Positions 24,727 to 32,916 of a stretch of DNA of 64,000 bases are shown in pieces. Positions within the stretch are counted from its first letter, which is position 1, and the number at the start of each line of letters is the position of its first letter. The position numbers and the translations under genes are program-made. Origin of the DNA: Bradyrhizobium sp. WSM3983 (GTDB lineage: Bacteria; Pseudomonadota; Alphaproteobacteria; Rhizobiales; Xanthobacteraceae); assembly GCF_000473045.1 (NCBI RefSeq), contig NZ_AXAY01000031.1, positions 1 to 64,000 on the forward strand, read 5' to 3'. Below the pieces are notes generated by a model. The model was not told the origin of the DNA. It did not search any database and saw only the letters and a program-made list of their open reading frames with translations.

Positions 24727-25620
24727 TCAGAAACGAAAAAGCTGAGACGGTGATGCCAGAACTTGCGCGCGCTCGCTCTTGTCGACGATCAGCGTATCGA
24801 GGAATTCGCGGTTCTTCGCATAACTCTGCGTTGCCTCGAACTGCGTGTGCGGCCAGTCGCTGCCCCACAGCAGGCGATCAAGGCCGTACGCCTTGCGAAG
24901 CAGCGGATAGGCTTCCTTGGCAAAGCTCTCGCCGGCCGGACCGTTGCGGTACGGCGCCGAAATCTTGACCCACACGTTCCGCGTCGCCCCTAACTTCAGC
25001 ACGGATTGAAAGCCGGGATCGGCGATGCCGAGCTTTGGATCCGGCAGCGCGTAATGATCGAGCACGACATTGACGCCGTGATCGAGCAGCTGCGGCGCCA
25101 GCACAGCGAGATCGGACGCGTTGCGCTGGATCTCGACCTGCCAGCCCATCGCCTTCACGTTCGCGAGTAATCCCTTCCATTCGCTCGCAGCGAGATCTGG
25201 CAATGGCTGGCCAACGAGATTGAGGCGAATGCCGACCACGCCGGCGCGATCGAGTTCGCGCAACTCGTCCGTGGAGACAGCGGGATCGACGACGGCGATG
25301 CCGCGCAGGCGGGCACCGGTCTGCTTCAGGCCATCAACGAGGTAGGAATTGTCGGTACCGAGAAAACTCGGCTGCACCAGCACGCCATTGGTCATGCCGT
25401 TGTGGTCGAGCTGCTCGAGATAGAGCGACAGTGGCGCATCGTAATCCGGCGCGTAGCGCCGGCCCGGCGCGAGTTTCAATGCGCGATGGAAGACATGGGC
25501 GTGGGTGTCGATCGTCGGCAAGGCCGTCTCACTCATGGCTCTGGTTGCGGTTGCCGTCGCGAGGGACGCCAGGCCGACGCTGAATTGACGGCGCGTGAGG
25601 CCGCGGTGGGCAAATGTCAT
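24727..25620 (-). CDS. Tat-exported TIM-barrel amidohydrolase
   Basis: 297 residues. The N-terminus contains a twin-arginine signal (LTRRQFSVGLASLATATATRA). The mature part is an amidohydrolase-2-type barrel: IDTHAHVFHRAL carries the metal-binding HxH, LDHYALPDP a mid-barrel His, and LLWGSDWPHTQFE the C-terminal Asp. It resembles 2-pyrone-4,6-dicarboxylate lactonase and related hydrolases of aromatic-acid catabolism, but here it is predicted to act in the periplasm. It starts 21 bases after the MFS gene ends, with the GntR regulator upstream of both. It probably processes the compound the transporter imports. Confidence 0.87.
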   Translation of the reverse strand: MTFAHRGLTRRQFSVGLASLATATATRAMSETALPTIDTHAHVFHRALKLAPGRRYAPDYDAPLSLYLEQLDHNGMTNGVLVQPSFLGTDNSYLVDGLKQTGARLRGIAVVDPAVSTDELRELDRAGVVGIRLNLVGQPLPDLAASEWKGLLANVKAMGWQVEIQRNASDLAVLAPQLLDHGVNVVLDHYALPDPKLGIADPGFQSVLKLGATRNVWVKISAPYRNGPAGESFAKEAYPLLRKAYGLDRLLWGSDWPHTQFEATQSYAKNREFLDTLIVDKSERAQVLASPSQLFRF

Positions 25621-25641
25621 GGTTATTCCTCTCCATTCCGG

Positions 25642-26886
25642 TCAAACGCGGGCGGCCGCGGTCTGCTCGAACACCTTCCCGCGGGTTTCGGGCAGCAGCA
25701 TCACCGCGATCAGCACCAGCGCATAAGCAAACGCCGCATCGATACCGATCGCCGGCCCAAGGCCAATGTGATCGCTGAGGAAGCCGACCAGGAACGGGAA
25801 TGCGGCGGAGACGACGCGGCCGAAATTGTAGCAGAAGCCGACGCCTGTCCCGCGCACGCCAGCCGGATAGAGCTCGCTGAACAGCGCGGCCATGCTGGCG
25901 GGAATACCGGCCGAGAAGAAGCCGAGCGGGAAGCCAAGCACCAGCATCTCTCCGTTGGTGAGCGGCACGAAAATGTAGACCAACACGGTGGCAATGCAGG
26001 CGCTGGCGAACAACGCGACATTGGCCCTGCGGCCGACGCGGTCACTGATGATCCCGCTCGCGACACAGCCGCAGAAGAAGGCGGCGATGATGACCGCGAG
26101 ATAGAAGCTGGAGCCGAGCACCGAGAGATGCCGCACCTCGCGCAAATAAGTCGGCAGGAACGTCGTCAGCGCCGCATAGCCGCCATGGGCGCCGATGCCA
26201 AAGAGACCGCCGACCAGGGTCGATCGCAGCACGTCACGATGAAAGATGCCGGACAGCGTGGCGAGGAACGGCGTTTCTGCGTCCTTTGCAATGGCGCGCG
26301 GCGGCTCTTTCAGCCCTCGGCGAATGAAAATGATGAGGAGCGCCGGCAACAAGCCGATCGCAAACAGGATGCGCCAGGCGATGTCTGCCGGCGCGTAGGT
26401 GAAGACCAGCGCCGACAGCAGCACCGCCCCGCCCCAGCCGACAGCCCAGGCGCTCTGCACTGAACCCAGCGCCTTGCCGCGATGCTCGGGACGGATGATC
26501 TCGGCCATCAGCACGGCGCCGCAGGCCCATTCGGCACCGAAGCCGAGACCCTGGATTGCTTTGAGCACCACGAGCTGGGTGTAGCTCATCGCAAATGCTG
26601 AAGCGAACGTCGCCAGCGCGAAGGTCGCGACCGTGATCTGGAGCGCCTTGACGCGACCAAAACGATCGCCGAGCGCGCCGCCAAGCCAGCCGCCGAATGC
26701 GCCGAAGAACAGCGTGACCGAGCCGAGCAGACCGGCATCGGCCTTGCTGATGCCGAAGGCCGCGATCAGCGCGGGGATGGCAAGGCCGAACATCTGCACG
26801 TCGAGCGCATCCAGCGCCCAGCCGCCAAAGCTTGCCCAGAACGTGCGCCGCTCCAGCGGCGAGCTTTCACTATACCAGTTCGACAT
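25642..26886 (-). CDS. MFS transporter, aromatic acid:H+ symporter (AAHS)-like
   Basis: 414 residues with about 12 hydrophobic helices. The loop GGALGDRFGRVKALQ between helices 2 and 3 is the MFS motif A, and WALDALDVQMFGLAIPAL at helix 1 carries acidic residues seen in AAHS permeases for benzoate, vanillate and similar acids. IIRPEHRGKALGSVQSAW is another family marker. It sits between the GntR regulator (50 bases upstream) and the Tat amidohydrolase (21 bases downstream), all on the minus strand. A proton-coupled importer for an aromatic or small organic acid is likely; the substrate is not determined. Confidence 0.88.
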   Translation of the reverse strand: MSNWYSESSPLERRTFWASFGGWALDALDVQMFGLAIPALIAAFGISKADAGLLGSVTLFFGAFGGWLGGALGDRFGRVKALQITVATFALATFASAFAMSYTQLVVLKAIQGLGFGAEWACGAVLMAEIIRPEHRGKALGSVQSAWAVGWGGAVLLSALVFTYAPADIAWRILFAIGLLPALLIIFIRRGLKEPPRAIAKDAETPFLATLSGIFHRDVLRSTLVGGLFGIGAHGGYAALTTFLPTYLREVRHLSVLGSSFYLAVIIAAFFCGCVASGIISDRVGRRANVALFASACIATVLVYIFVPLTNGEMLVLGFPLGFFSAGIPASMAALFSELYPAGVRGTGVGFCYNFGRVVSAAFPFLVGFLSDHIGLGPAIGIDAAFAYALVLIAVMLLPETRGKVFEQTAAARV

Positions 26887-26936
26887 GTTTCCTACCCCTG
26901 TACTCGTTTATTGCTTGATGTCGTTGAAAGTCGCCG

Positions 26937-27668
26937 TCACCGGATCTCAGCGTGGTAGCGGAAGCGATCCGCCGGCCCGCGCGAGCGGCGCCATTCGATC
27001 GGCCGTCGCTCCAGATCGAGAGCGAGGCGCTCTATCACGATCAGCGGCGCGTGAGCTTCGAGCCGCAACAATCGCGCCTGCATCTCGTTCGCCATCTCGA
27101 CCGTCAAGATTTCCTCGGCGGAGACCACGACCTCGCCGCAGCGCTCCTCGTAGAGTGGATACAGCAAGTCGCCGAACTCGGCCGTGTCGATCTCGAGGAT
27201 CTCGGCGAAACGCGATTGCTGGAGCCATATCTCTTCGGCGAGCAGCGGCACATCGTCGATCAGCCGCAGGCGCGACAGGCTGATCACGGGTTCGCCGGCC
27301 GGAATGCGCAGCGCCGATGCCACGGCGGACGTCGCCGGCACGCTCTTGCGCCGGATGATGCGGCTCTTCGGCACGCGCCGCTCGCCGCTTTCGGATTGGA
27401 AGCGGAAGAAGCGGAAGAGGGAGGAGTTGAAGCGTGCACGCCGCACGAAGGTGCCGCGGCCCTGCTGCCGCTCCAGCACGGCGTCCGCGACAAGCTGGTC
27501 AATGGCCTTGCGCACGGTACCGATGGCGACGCCGTAATGGGCGCCAAGCTCGGCCTCCGACGGAATCGGCTCGCCCGGCCGCCATTCATTGCGGTTGATG
27601 CGCGCGGCGAGGTCGTCGCGCAGGCGCTGGTAGCGTGGCAGGCGGTCGTCGCGCGGGGCTGAATTCAT
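26937..27668 (-). CDS. GntR/HutC-family transcriptional regulator
   Basis: 243 residues from the ATG at 27668. The N-terminal winged helix includes LRDDLAARINRNEWRPGEPIPSE and VAIGTVRKAIDQLVADAVLE, followed by GRGTFVRR. The C-terminal UTRA ligand-binding domain is recognisable by VISLSRLRLIDDVPLLAEEIWL. The start was placed at 27668 because the longer frame begins with a TTG and its first codons simply translate a palindrome. That palindrome (27666-27691) overlaps the chosen start codon, which implies autoregulation. Probable targets are the MFS and amidohydrolase genes that follow on the same strand. Confidence 0.88.
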   Translation of the reverse strand: MNSAPRDDRLPRYQRLRDDLAARINRNEWRPGEPIPSEAELGAHYGVAIGTVRKAIDQLVADAVLERQQGRGTFVRRARFNSSLFRFFRFQSESGERRVPKSRIIRRKSVPATSAVASALRIPAGEPVISLSRLRLIDDVPLLAEEIWLQQSRFAEILEIDTAEFGDLLYPLYEERCGEVVVSAEEILTVEMANEMQARLLRLEAHAPLIVIERLALDLERRPIEWRRSRGPADRFRYHAEIR

Positions 27669-27691
27669 ATAGTCATATAGATGACTATATG
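27666..27691. promoter_or_regulatory. Palindromic operator overlapping the GntR gene start
   Basis: Perfect 11-bp arms CATATAGTCAT (27666-27676) and ATGACTATATG (27681-27691) flank a 4-base centre. The left arm includes the start codon of the regulator gene. AT-rich dyads of this kind are typical GntR-family sites. With no Shine-Dalgarno sequence visible, the transcript may be leaderless. Confidence 0.7.
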
Positions 27692-27768
27692 AAAGCGAAG
27701 TCAAGCACTACTGAAATACCGATGCACTAGGTAGAGTGACCCGGGCCAGGCTGGCAATCCCAGCAGGC

Positions 27769-29076
27769 TCACCCGAGCTGAAACACAGCGACCTTCTGCT
27801 CGTAACCGCGCACCGTCACCTCGCCAAGCGCGACCGCATCCACGCCGTCGTCGCCCAGCGCCTCGCGCACGGACGCGGAGATGAGGAACTGCGAGCCGAA
27901 CTCCTTGTTGAGCGCCTCCAGCCGCGAGGCGAAGTTTACGGTGTCGCCGATCACGGTGTATTCCTTGCGCCGGGGCGAGCCGATATTGCCGGCGACGACC
28001 TCGCCGAAATGGATGCCGATCCCGATTCTGAGCGGCCAGCTCGTCTGCGCATTGATGTGATCCATCGCGGTCAGCATCTCGCGGCCTGCGGCGACCGCGC
28101 GATGCGCGGCATCGGCGGCCTCCAGCGGCGCGCCGAACAAAGCGAGAAAGCCGTCGCCGAGAAACTTGTTCACGATGCCGCCGTTGCGGTCGAGAATATC
28201 GACCAGCACCGCGAACGCGCCGTCGAGCCGATCGACGACCTCCTGCGGCGTGCGCGACTGCGCGCCTGCCGTAAAGCCGCGGAAATCGACGAACATCACG
28301 GCGACGCGGCGAAGATCGCCCGCCGCGCTCGTCCCCTCCGCCATCAACCGCTCGACCACCTGCGGCGAGACGTGCTGGCCGAACAGATTGGTCACCCGGT
28401 CGCGCGCCGTGGCCGCCGCGATGCTCGCGGCAAATTGCCGCCGCAACTGGGCGCCGACCGAGCCCGCCAGTACGCCGCAGATCAGGATCACCAAACTGCG
28501 CACGGCATGGAAATAGATCAGCGGTTCACCGTCGTCGCTGACTGAATTGTAATACAGCGCGACAGCCAGGAGTTCGGCCGCGGCGACAAATCCGGTGAAG
28601 GTGGACAGCCAGAAATCGAGCCGCAGCGTCGAAAGAATGACGAAGATGAAATAGACCAGGGGCAACACGAAGCCGAGCGCCTGGCTTGCACCCATGCTGC
28701 GGATTTGGAGGATCAGGATGAGCGTCGGCAGCGACGTTTCGATAAGGGTGCCGATATAACGCCTGATCACCGGCAGGTCGCGATCAAGCTTGAGGTTTCG
28801 CGTGATCTGGCTGTGGACCCAGACCTCGAAGAGCATGAAGCCCGTCACGAGAGCGTATTCGCGGACCATGCCTTCCGTTCCGCGCCAGATCCGGTTCGCG
28901 ATGGCGGGATCGATCACGAAGGTTGCCGTGAGCAAGACCATCATGATGCAGCCCGTGGCGATCAGCGCCTTCACCCGCAACAGCTCGGTGCGCAGCACCT
29001 CGCGCGTCAGCTCCCGCTCGAACTCCTCCGACAAGACGGCTTTCTGCCGGGCTTTCCCGCTGACCAAGCTGACCAT
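27769..29076 (-). CDS. Membrane-bound class III adenylate/guanylate cyclase
   Basis: 435 residues. A cytosolic N-terminus leads into six or so membrane helices (residues about 38-210), followed by a HAMP-like linker with LFGQHVSPQVVERLM and the C-terminal class III catalytic domain. The latter shows VAVMFVDFRGFT, NKFLGDGFLALFGAP and EYTVIGDTVNFASRLEAL with the expected metal and base-binding residues. It would make cAMP at the inner membrane. It is one of two class III cyclases in the window; the other (5904) has a CHASE2 sensor. It lies 30 bases downstream of the ABC permease gene on the same strand, though a functional link is not obvious. Confidence 0.9.
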   Translation of the reverse strand: MVSLVSGKARQKAVLSEEFERELTREVLRTELLRVKALIATGCIMMVLLTATFVIDPAIANRIWRGTEGMVREYALVTGFMLFEVWVHSQITRNLKLDRDLPVIRRYIGTLIETSLPTLILILQIRSMGASQALGFVLPLVYFIFVILSTLRLDFWLSTFTGFVAAAELLAVALYYNSVSDDGEPLIYFHAVRSLVILICGVLAGSVGAQLRRQFAASIAAATARDRVTNLFGQHVSPQVVERLMAEGTSAAGDLRRVAVMFVDFRGFTAGAQSRTPQEVVDRLDGAFAVLVDILDRNGGIVNKFLGDGFLALFGAPLEAADAAHRAVAAGREMLTAMDHINAQTSWPLRIGIGIHFGEVVAGNIGSPRRKEYTVIGDTVNFASRLEALNKEFGSQFLISASVREALGDDGVDAVALGEVTVRGYEQKVAVFQLG

Positions 29077-29106
29077 TCCACCCCCTCGATTCCAGGGCAG
29101 TCTGCC

Positions 29107-30270
29107 TCAATCCAGCGTGCGGCGGAAGCGCGTCACGGCGATGGTCATGGCGACCAGCATCAGGGCGGCCAGCGCCAGCGTATCGTAACGCAGGTTCTGC
29201 ATGGTCGCCCCCTTCAGCATGATGGCGCGGACGATGCGCAGATAATGCGTCAGCGGCAGGCATTCGCCGACATATTGCGCCCAGACCGGCATGCCCGCGA
29301 ACGGGAACATGAAGCCGGACAGCAAGATGCTCGGCAGGAAGAACATCATCGACATCTGCATCGCCTGGAGCTGGTTCAGCACCAGCGTCGAGATCGTGTA
29401 GCCAATCGACAGATTGGTGGCGATGAACAGCGTCGAGAGCAGCGCCAGCAGGAGAACGTTGCCGAAGAGAGGCACACTGAACAGCAGCACACCAATGCCG
29501 ATGATGAGAAAGGCCTGGATGAAGCCGACCAGCACGTAGGGAATGATCTTGCCGAACATCACCTCGACAGGCTTGATCGGCATCGACAACAGGGCCTCCA
29601 TGGTGCCGCGCTCGACCTCGCGCGTCACCGAGAGCGCCGTGAAGATCAGCATGGTCATGGTGAGGATGGTGCCGACCAGGCCCGGCACGATGTTGAGGCT
29701 GGAGTTCGCGGCTGGATTGTAGCGGGCATGCGCGCGGATCTCGAACGGCATTTCCGGGGGATTGCCGATATAGAGATCGTGCGCAAGCGCGGTCTGCACG
29801 AGCATACCGAGCGAACCGAGCGCAGCGCTCGCCGCGACCGGATCGGTGGCATCGGCCGCGACCAGCAGCGCCGGCTTGTCGCCACGCCGCACCGCGCGCT
29901 CGAAGCCGCGCGGGATCTCGACGCCGAACAGCACCTTGCCGGACTTCAAGAGGTTGTCGAAATCGTCGACGTCGTGCACCTCGTAGATGAAGCGGAAATA
30001 GGCGGTGTTCTCCATCGCCTTCAACACCGAGCGGGCGAGGTCGGAATCCTCCTGGAGTAGCACGGCGCTCGGCAGATTGTGCGGCGTGGTGTTGATGGCA
30101 TAGCCGAACAGCAACAGCTGCATCACCGGCAGCATCACGATCATCGCGAACGAGACGCGGTCGCGCCTGAGCTGGATGAACTCCTTGATCAGCATCGCAT
30201 AGGAGCGCTTCCAGAAGCCGAAGCGCTCCCGGATTTCATGCGCTGGCGCGGAACGATCGACGGCGCTCAT
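29107..30270 (-). CDS. ABC-2 type exporter permease (YhhJ/YbhR-like)
   Basis: 387 residues. One N-terminal membrane helix, a large extracytoplasmic domain (residues about 55-190), then five C-terminal helices form the ABC2_membrane_3 architecture. SVTREVERGTMEALLSMPIKPVEVMFGK is the conserved coupling motif of this family. The gene begins six bases after the ATPase stop, completing a TetR-HlyD-ATPase-permease operon. Together they would form a three-part exporter for drugs, lipids or other hydrophobic compounds, working with an outer-membrane channel encoded elsewhere. Confidence 0.92.
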   Translation of the reverse strand: MSAVDRSAPAHEIRERFGFWKRSYAMLIKEFIQLRRDRVSFAMIVMLPVMQLLLFGYAINTTPHNLPSAVLLQEDSDLARSVLKAMENTAYFRFIYEVHDVDDFDNLLKSGKVLFGVEIPRGFERAVRRGDKPALLVAADATDPVAASAALGSLGMLVQTALAHDLYIGNPPEMPFEIRAHARYNPAANSSLNIVPGLVGTILTMTMLIFTALSVTREVERGTMEALLSMPIKPVEVMFGKIIPYVLVGFIQAFLIIGIGVLLFSVPLFGNVLLLALLSTLFIATNLSIGYTISTLVLNQLQAMQMSMMFFLPSILLSGFMFPFAGMPVWAQYVGECLPLTHYLRIVRAIMLKGATMQNLRYDTLALAALMLVAMTIAVTRFRRTLD

Positions 30271-30276
30271 TGCAAA

Positions 30277-31212
30277 CTATCCTTGAAAATTGTCCTTGGA
30301 ACGGCCCATCAGCTCGATGAACACGTCTTCCAGCGAGGGCGCCGATTTGTGCCAATGCAGACCGCTCTTGTCGCGCCACGGCGCGATGCTGGCTTCGAGC
30401 GCGGCAACGTCGCGCCCCGAAACGTGCAAGGAGGTGCCGAACGGCGCCACCATGTCGACACCGGGCTTGCCGGTGAGCGCGCCCGTGAGGTCGTTCAAAT
30501 CCTCGCCAGTTACGGTGTAGGTCGTGAGCGCAGATCCCGCGATCACCTCCTCCACCGTGCCGCGCGTCAGCAGATGGCCGTAGGCGATGTAGGCGATCTC
30601 GTGGCAGCGCTCGGCCTCGTCCATGTAATGGGTCGAGACCAGCACGGTGAGCCCTTCGGCGGCGAGCGCGTGGATCTCGTTCCAGAAATCGCGCCGCGCC
30701 TTGGGATCGACGCCGGCGGTCGGCTCGTCCAGCAGCAACAGTTTTGGGCTGGGCAGCGTGCAGGCCCCGAGCGCCAGGCGCTGCTTCCAGCCACCGGAGA
30801 GCTCGCCGGCAAGCTGCTCCTCGCGCCCCGACAAGCCGAGCCGATTGATCATGTCGCGTGCCGCGCCGCGTGCGTCGGTGAGGCCATACAGCCGCGCGAC
30901 GAATTCGAGATTCTCGCGCACGGACAGGTCCTGATAGAGGCTGAAGCGCTGGGTCATGTAGCCGACCTGGCGCTTGATCTTGTCGGCGTCCTTCAGGATG
31001 TCGTAGCCGAGGCAGGTGCCCTCGCCACTGTCGGGCGTGAGCAGGCCGCAGAGGATGCGGATGGTCGTGGTCTTGCCGGAGCCGTTCGGCCCGAGAAAGC
31101 CGTAGATCGAGCCGCGCTTCACCTGCATCGACAAATCGTGCACGACCTCGCGGCCGCCGAACGATTTGGTCAGGCCCTTGACGTCGATCGCGATATCATT
31201 GCCGGCGTTCAT
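30277..31212 (-). CDS. ABC exporter ATPase
   Basis: 311 residues from the ATG at 31212, which overlaps the stop of the HlyD gene by four bases (ATGA); the frame continues upstream only as a shadow of that gene. It has Walker A GPNGSGKTTT, the signature LAGELSGGWKQRLALG, Walker B KLLLLDEPTAGVD and the switch His in VLVSTHYMDEAE. The C-terminal tail matches other ATPases of the YhhJ-type export systems. It energises the permease encoded six bases downstream. Only one ATPase domain is present, so it should act as a dimer. Confidence 0.93.
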   Translation of the reverse strand: MNAGNDIAIDVKGLTKSFGGREVVHDLSMQVKRGSIYGFLGPNGSGKTTTIRILCGLLTPDSGEGTCLGYDILKDADKIKRQVGYMTQRFSLYQDLSVRENLEFVARLYGLTDARGAARDMINRLGLSGREEQLAGELSGGWKQRLALGACTLPSPKLLLLDEPTAGVDPKARRDFWNEIHALAAEGLTVLVSTHYMDEAERCHEIAYIAYGHLLTRGTVEEVIAGSALTTYTVTGEDLNDLTGALTGKPGVDMVAPFGTSLHVSGRDVAALEASIAPWRDKSGLHWHKSAPSLEDVFIELMGRSKDNFQG

Positions 31213-32126
31213 CGCTTGTCCGCTACCGGAGTTTTGGGATTGAGATAGACGTTGATCGGTTGCCCCACGCGAAGCGCGTCGGGCCGCGACGGCCGCGCCT
31301 GGATCAAATAGACGAGCTTGTTGCGCTCTTCGAGGCTGTAGATCACGGGCGGGGTGTATTCGGCCGAGGTCGCGATGAAATAGATCTTTGCGGTGAGATC
31401 GGCGGCGCAATTGTCGCAGGCAACCCGCACCTCGTCACCAATCGACAATTTCGGCAGCTCCGTTTCCGGCACGAAGAAGCGCAGCTTCATGTTGCCCGGC
31501 GGCATGATCGAGAGCACCGGCCGCTGCGCCGCCACCATCTCGCCCTCCCGGAAGTAAATCTGCTGGATGGTGCCGGCAACCGGCGCAAAACCCTTGCGCC
31601 GAGCCAGTCGAGTCTCCGAGGTCACCACCCGCGCTTCCGCAACCCGCAGGTCCGAGACGGCGGAATCGAGCGACGCCTGCGTACCGGAGCCGGTCTTTCT
31701 CAGCGACTCCGCGCGATCATGGGTCTGCTGCGCGTTCGCCAGCGTCGCCTTGGTCTGGTTGAGATCGGCAAGCTGGAGATCGTCGTCGACCGAATAGAGG
31801 TGATCGCCGACCTTCACCGTATCGCCCTCGCGGACGTTCAGCTTCGTCACCCGGCCGGCCTCGTCCGGGCTGACATAGATCATGTCGGCCTCGACCCAGC
31901 CCTGGAAGCCGGGATCGCGCTTCTCGTTGCAGCCGGCGAGCGCGGTTGCGAGGACCAGAACTGCGACCGAACAGAGGCGCGGCCGATACTGCTGTCGATC
32001 CCTCACCCTGAGGAGCCGCGAAGCGGCGTCTCGAAGGGCGAGGAGCCACAGCCGGGCCCGCATCCTTCGAGACGCGCGTTCCGCGCTCCTCAGGATGAGG
32101 TGAGAGATGGTTCGCGACGACTTCAT
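31209..32126 (-). CDS. HlyD-family periplasmic adaptor, lipoprotein, with a palindromic-element insertion at its N-terminus
   Basis: 305 residues. The core is a membrane-fusion protein: a lipoyl-like half (MIYVSPDEAGRVTKLNVREG), a helical hairpin (residues about 110-165) and a beta-barrel part, as in adaptors of YhhJ-type exporters. A lipoprotein signal (VAVLVLATALAGC) gives a lipobox at about residue 65, unusually far from the start. The first 40 or so residues before it, rich in Arg and Leu, are encoded by a REP-like inverted repeat (32002-32104) that reads through in frame. The first ATG overlaps the TetR stop by four bases, so it is likely the ancestral start. A GTG at 32006, just inside the element, is an alternative that would restore a normal signal peptide. 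Confidence 0.85.
   Translation of the reverse strand: MKSSRTISHLILRSAERASRRMRARLWLLALRDAASRLLRVRDRQQYRPRLCSVAVLVLATALAGCNEKRDPGFQGWVEADMIYVSPDEAGRVTKLNVREGDTVKVGDHLYSVDDDLQLADLNQTKATLANAQQTHDRAESLRKTGSGTQASLDSAVSDLRVAEARVVTSETRLARRKGFAPVAGTIQQIYFREGEMVAAQRPVLSIMPPGNMKLRFFVPETELPKLSIGDEVRVACDNCAADLTAKIYFIATSAEYTPPVIYSLEERNKLVYLIQARPSRPDALRVGQPINVYLNPKTPVADKR
32002..32104. repeat. REP-like inverted pair (family B) inserted within the HlyD coding sequence
   Basis: The left arm (about 32002-32041) reads CTCACCCTGAGGAGC and later GCGTCTCGAAGG. The right arm (about 32061-32104) is its inverted copy, ending GCTCCTCAGGATGAGG. It matches the family seen at 23561-23683. The whole element lies between codon 8 and codon 41 of the HlyD gene and contains no in-frame stop. 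Confidence 0.85.
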
Positions 32127-32809
32127 GTCGTCCTCCGTTCGCCAAAAATCAAATCGAGGTGGACGCGCAGCATGTCCTGCGCGTCCAGCGGCGCGTGCCG
32201 CTCAAACAGGCTCTGCCAGATCACCGCGATCATCGCCGGCGCGACCAGGATCTGCGGATAGCGCGCAAGGTCCCTCTCGCGGATCTCGCCGCGGGCAATG
32301 CCGAGCTCGATCAGCGCGCGCATGCCGGCGATCCCGCGCGAGACCACCTCGCGGTAGTAGAAATCAGCGACGGCCGGAAAGCGCGGCCCTTCCGCCACGA
32401 TCAGGCGGACGAGATCGCCGCGCCTTGTGCCGATGACCTCCTTGAGAAAATTGCCGGCAAAGGTTTCGATCAGATCGCGCACCGAGCCCGTCGGCGGCGG
32501 CAATGCGTTCAGCCGCGCCACCACCGGCACGATCACTGTGCGCACGAGCTCCTCGAACATCGATTCCTTGTCCTTGAAGTGCAGGTAGATCGTGCCCTTC
32601 GCGACGCCTGCGCGCTTGGCAATGTCGTCGAGCCGCGTCGCGGCAAAGCCGCGTGCGATGAATTCCTCCATCGCCGCCTCGACGATCGCATCGCGCCGCT
32701 CCGCCGCGCGCATCGCACGGTTCGACACCGGTACGGCGGCTTCTCCGCCTGCGTCCGGCTTGGGCTTTGGTGTTTTGGCAGTCGCCGCTTTGGTGGGGCT
32801 CTTTGTCAT
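32123..32809 (-). CDS. TetR-family repressor
   Basis: 228 residues. A Lys/Pro/Ala-rich N-terminal tail of about 30 residues precedes the TetR DNA-binding domain (RRDAIVEAAMEEFIARGFAATRLDDIAKRAGVAKGTIYLHFKDKESMFEELV in outline, with the recognition helix around AGVAKGTIYLHF). The C-terminal effector pocket is variable. Its stop codon overlaps the HlyD start by four bases, so it is the first gene of the export operon. A perfect 20-bp palindrome ten bases upstream of its ATG is the likely operator, so it probably represses itself and the exporter until a ligand binds. Confidence 0.93.
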   Translation of the reverse strand: MTKSPTKAATAKTPKPKPDAGGEAAVPVSNRAMRAAERRDAIVEAAMEEFIARGFAATRLDDIAKRAGVAKGTIYLHFKDKESMFEELVRTVIVPVVARLNALPPPTGSVRDLIETFAGNFLKEVIGTRRGDLVRLIVAEGPRFPAVADFYYREVVSRGIAGMRALIELGIARGEIRERDLARYPQILVAPAMIAVIWQSLFERHAPLDAQDMLRVHLDLIFGERRTT

Positions 32810-32818
32810 CCATTATTT

Positions 32819-32838
32819 ATGACTGACTAGTCAGTCAT
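32819..32838. promoter_or_regulatory. Perfect 20-bp palindrome, likely TetR operator
   Basis: ATGACTGACTAGTCAGTCAT is fully self-complementary and starts ten bases upstream of the TetR start codon. Length and position fit a TetR dimer site controlling the TetR-HlyD-ABC operon. It also embeds the shorter dyad TGACTAGTCA. Confidence 0.82.
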
Positions 32839-32885
32839 AGTCAATTGATATTCCGGCTTGGGGCACGCCGACGAATTAGCATTGA

Positions 32886-32897
32886 CTAATGCATTAG
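32886..32897. promoter_or_regulatory. Short palindrome upstream of the ArsR gene
   Basis: CTAATGCATTAG is self-complementary and is followed by TTAGCATCTGCTAA, a second imperfect dyad reusing the same half-sites. Both lie within 31 bases of the ArsR start codon, consistent with an ArsR-type autoregulatory site. Confidence 0.55.
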
Positions 32898-32916
32898 CAT
32901 CTGCTAATTGATCGAC

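Noticed and set aside
31209..32126. Treating the odd HlyD N-terminus as a sequencing frameshift
   Set aside because: The frame is continuous, the first ATG overlaps the TetR stop properly, and the odd residues coincide exactly with a recognisable palindromic element.
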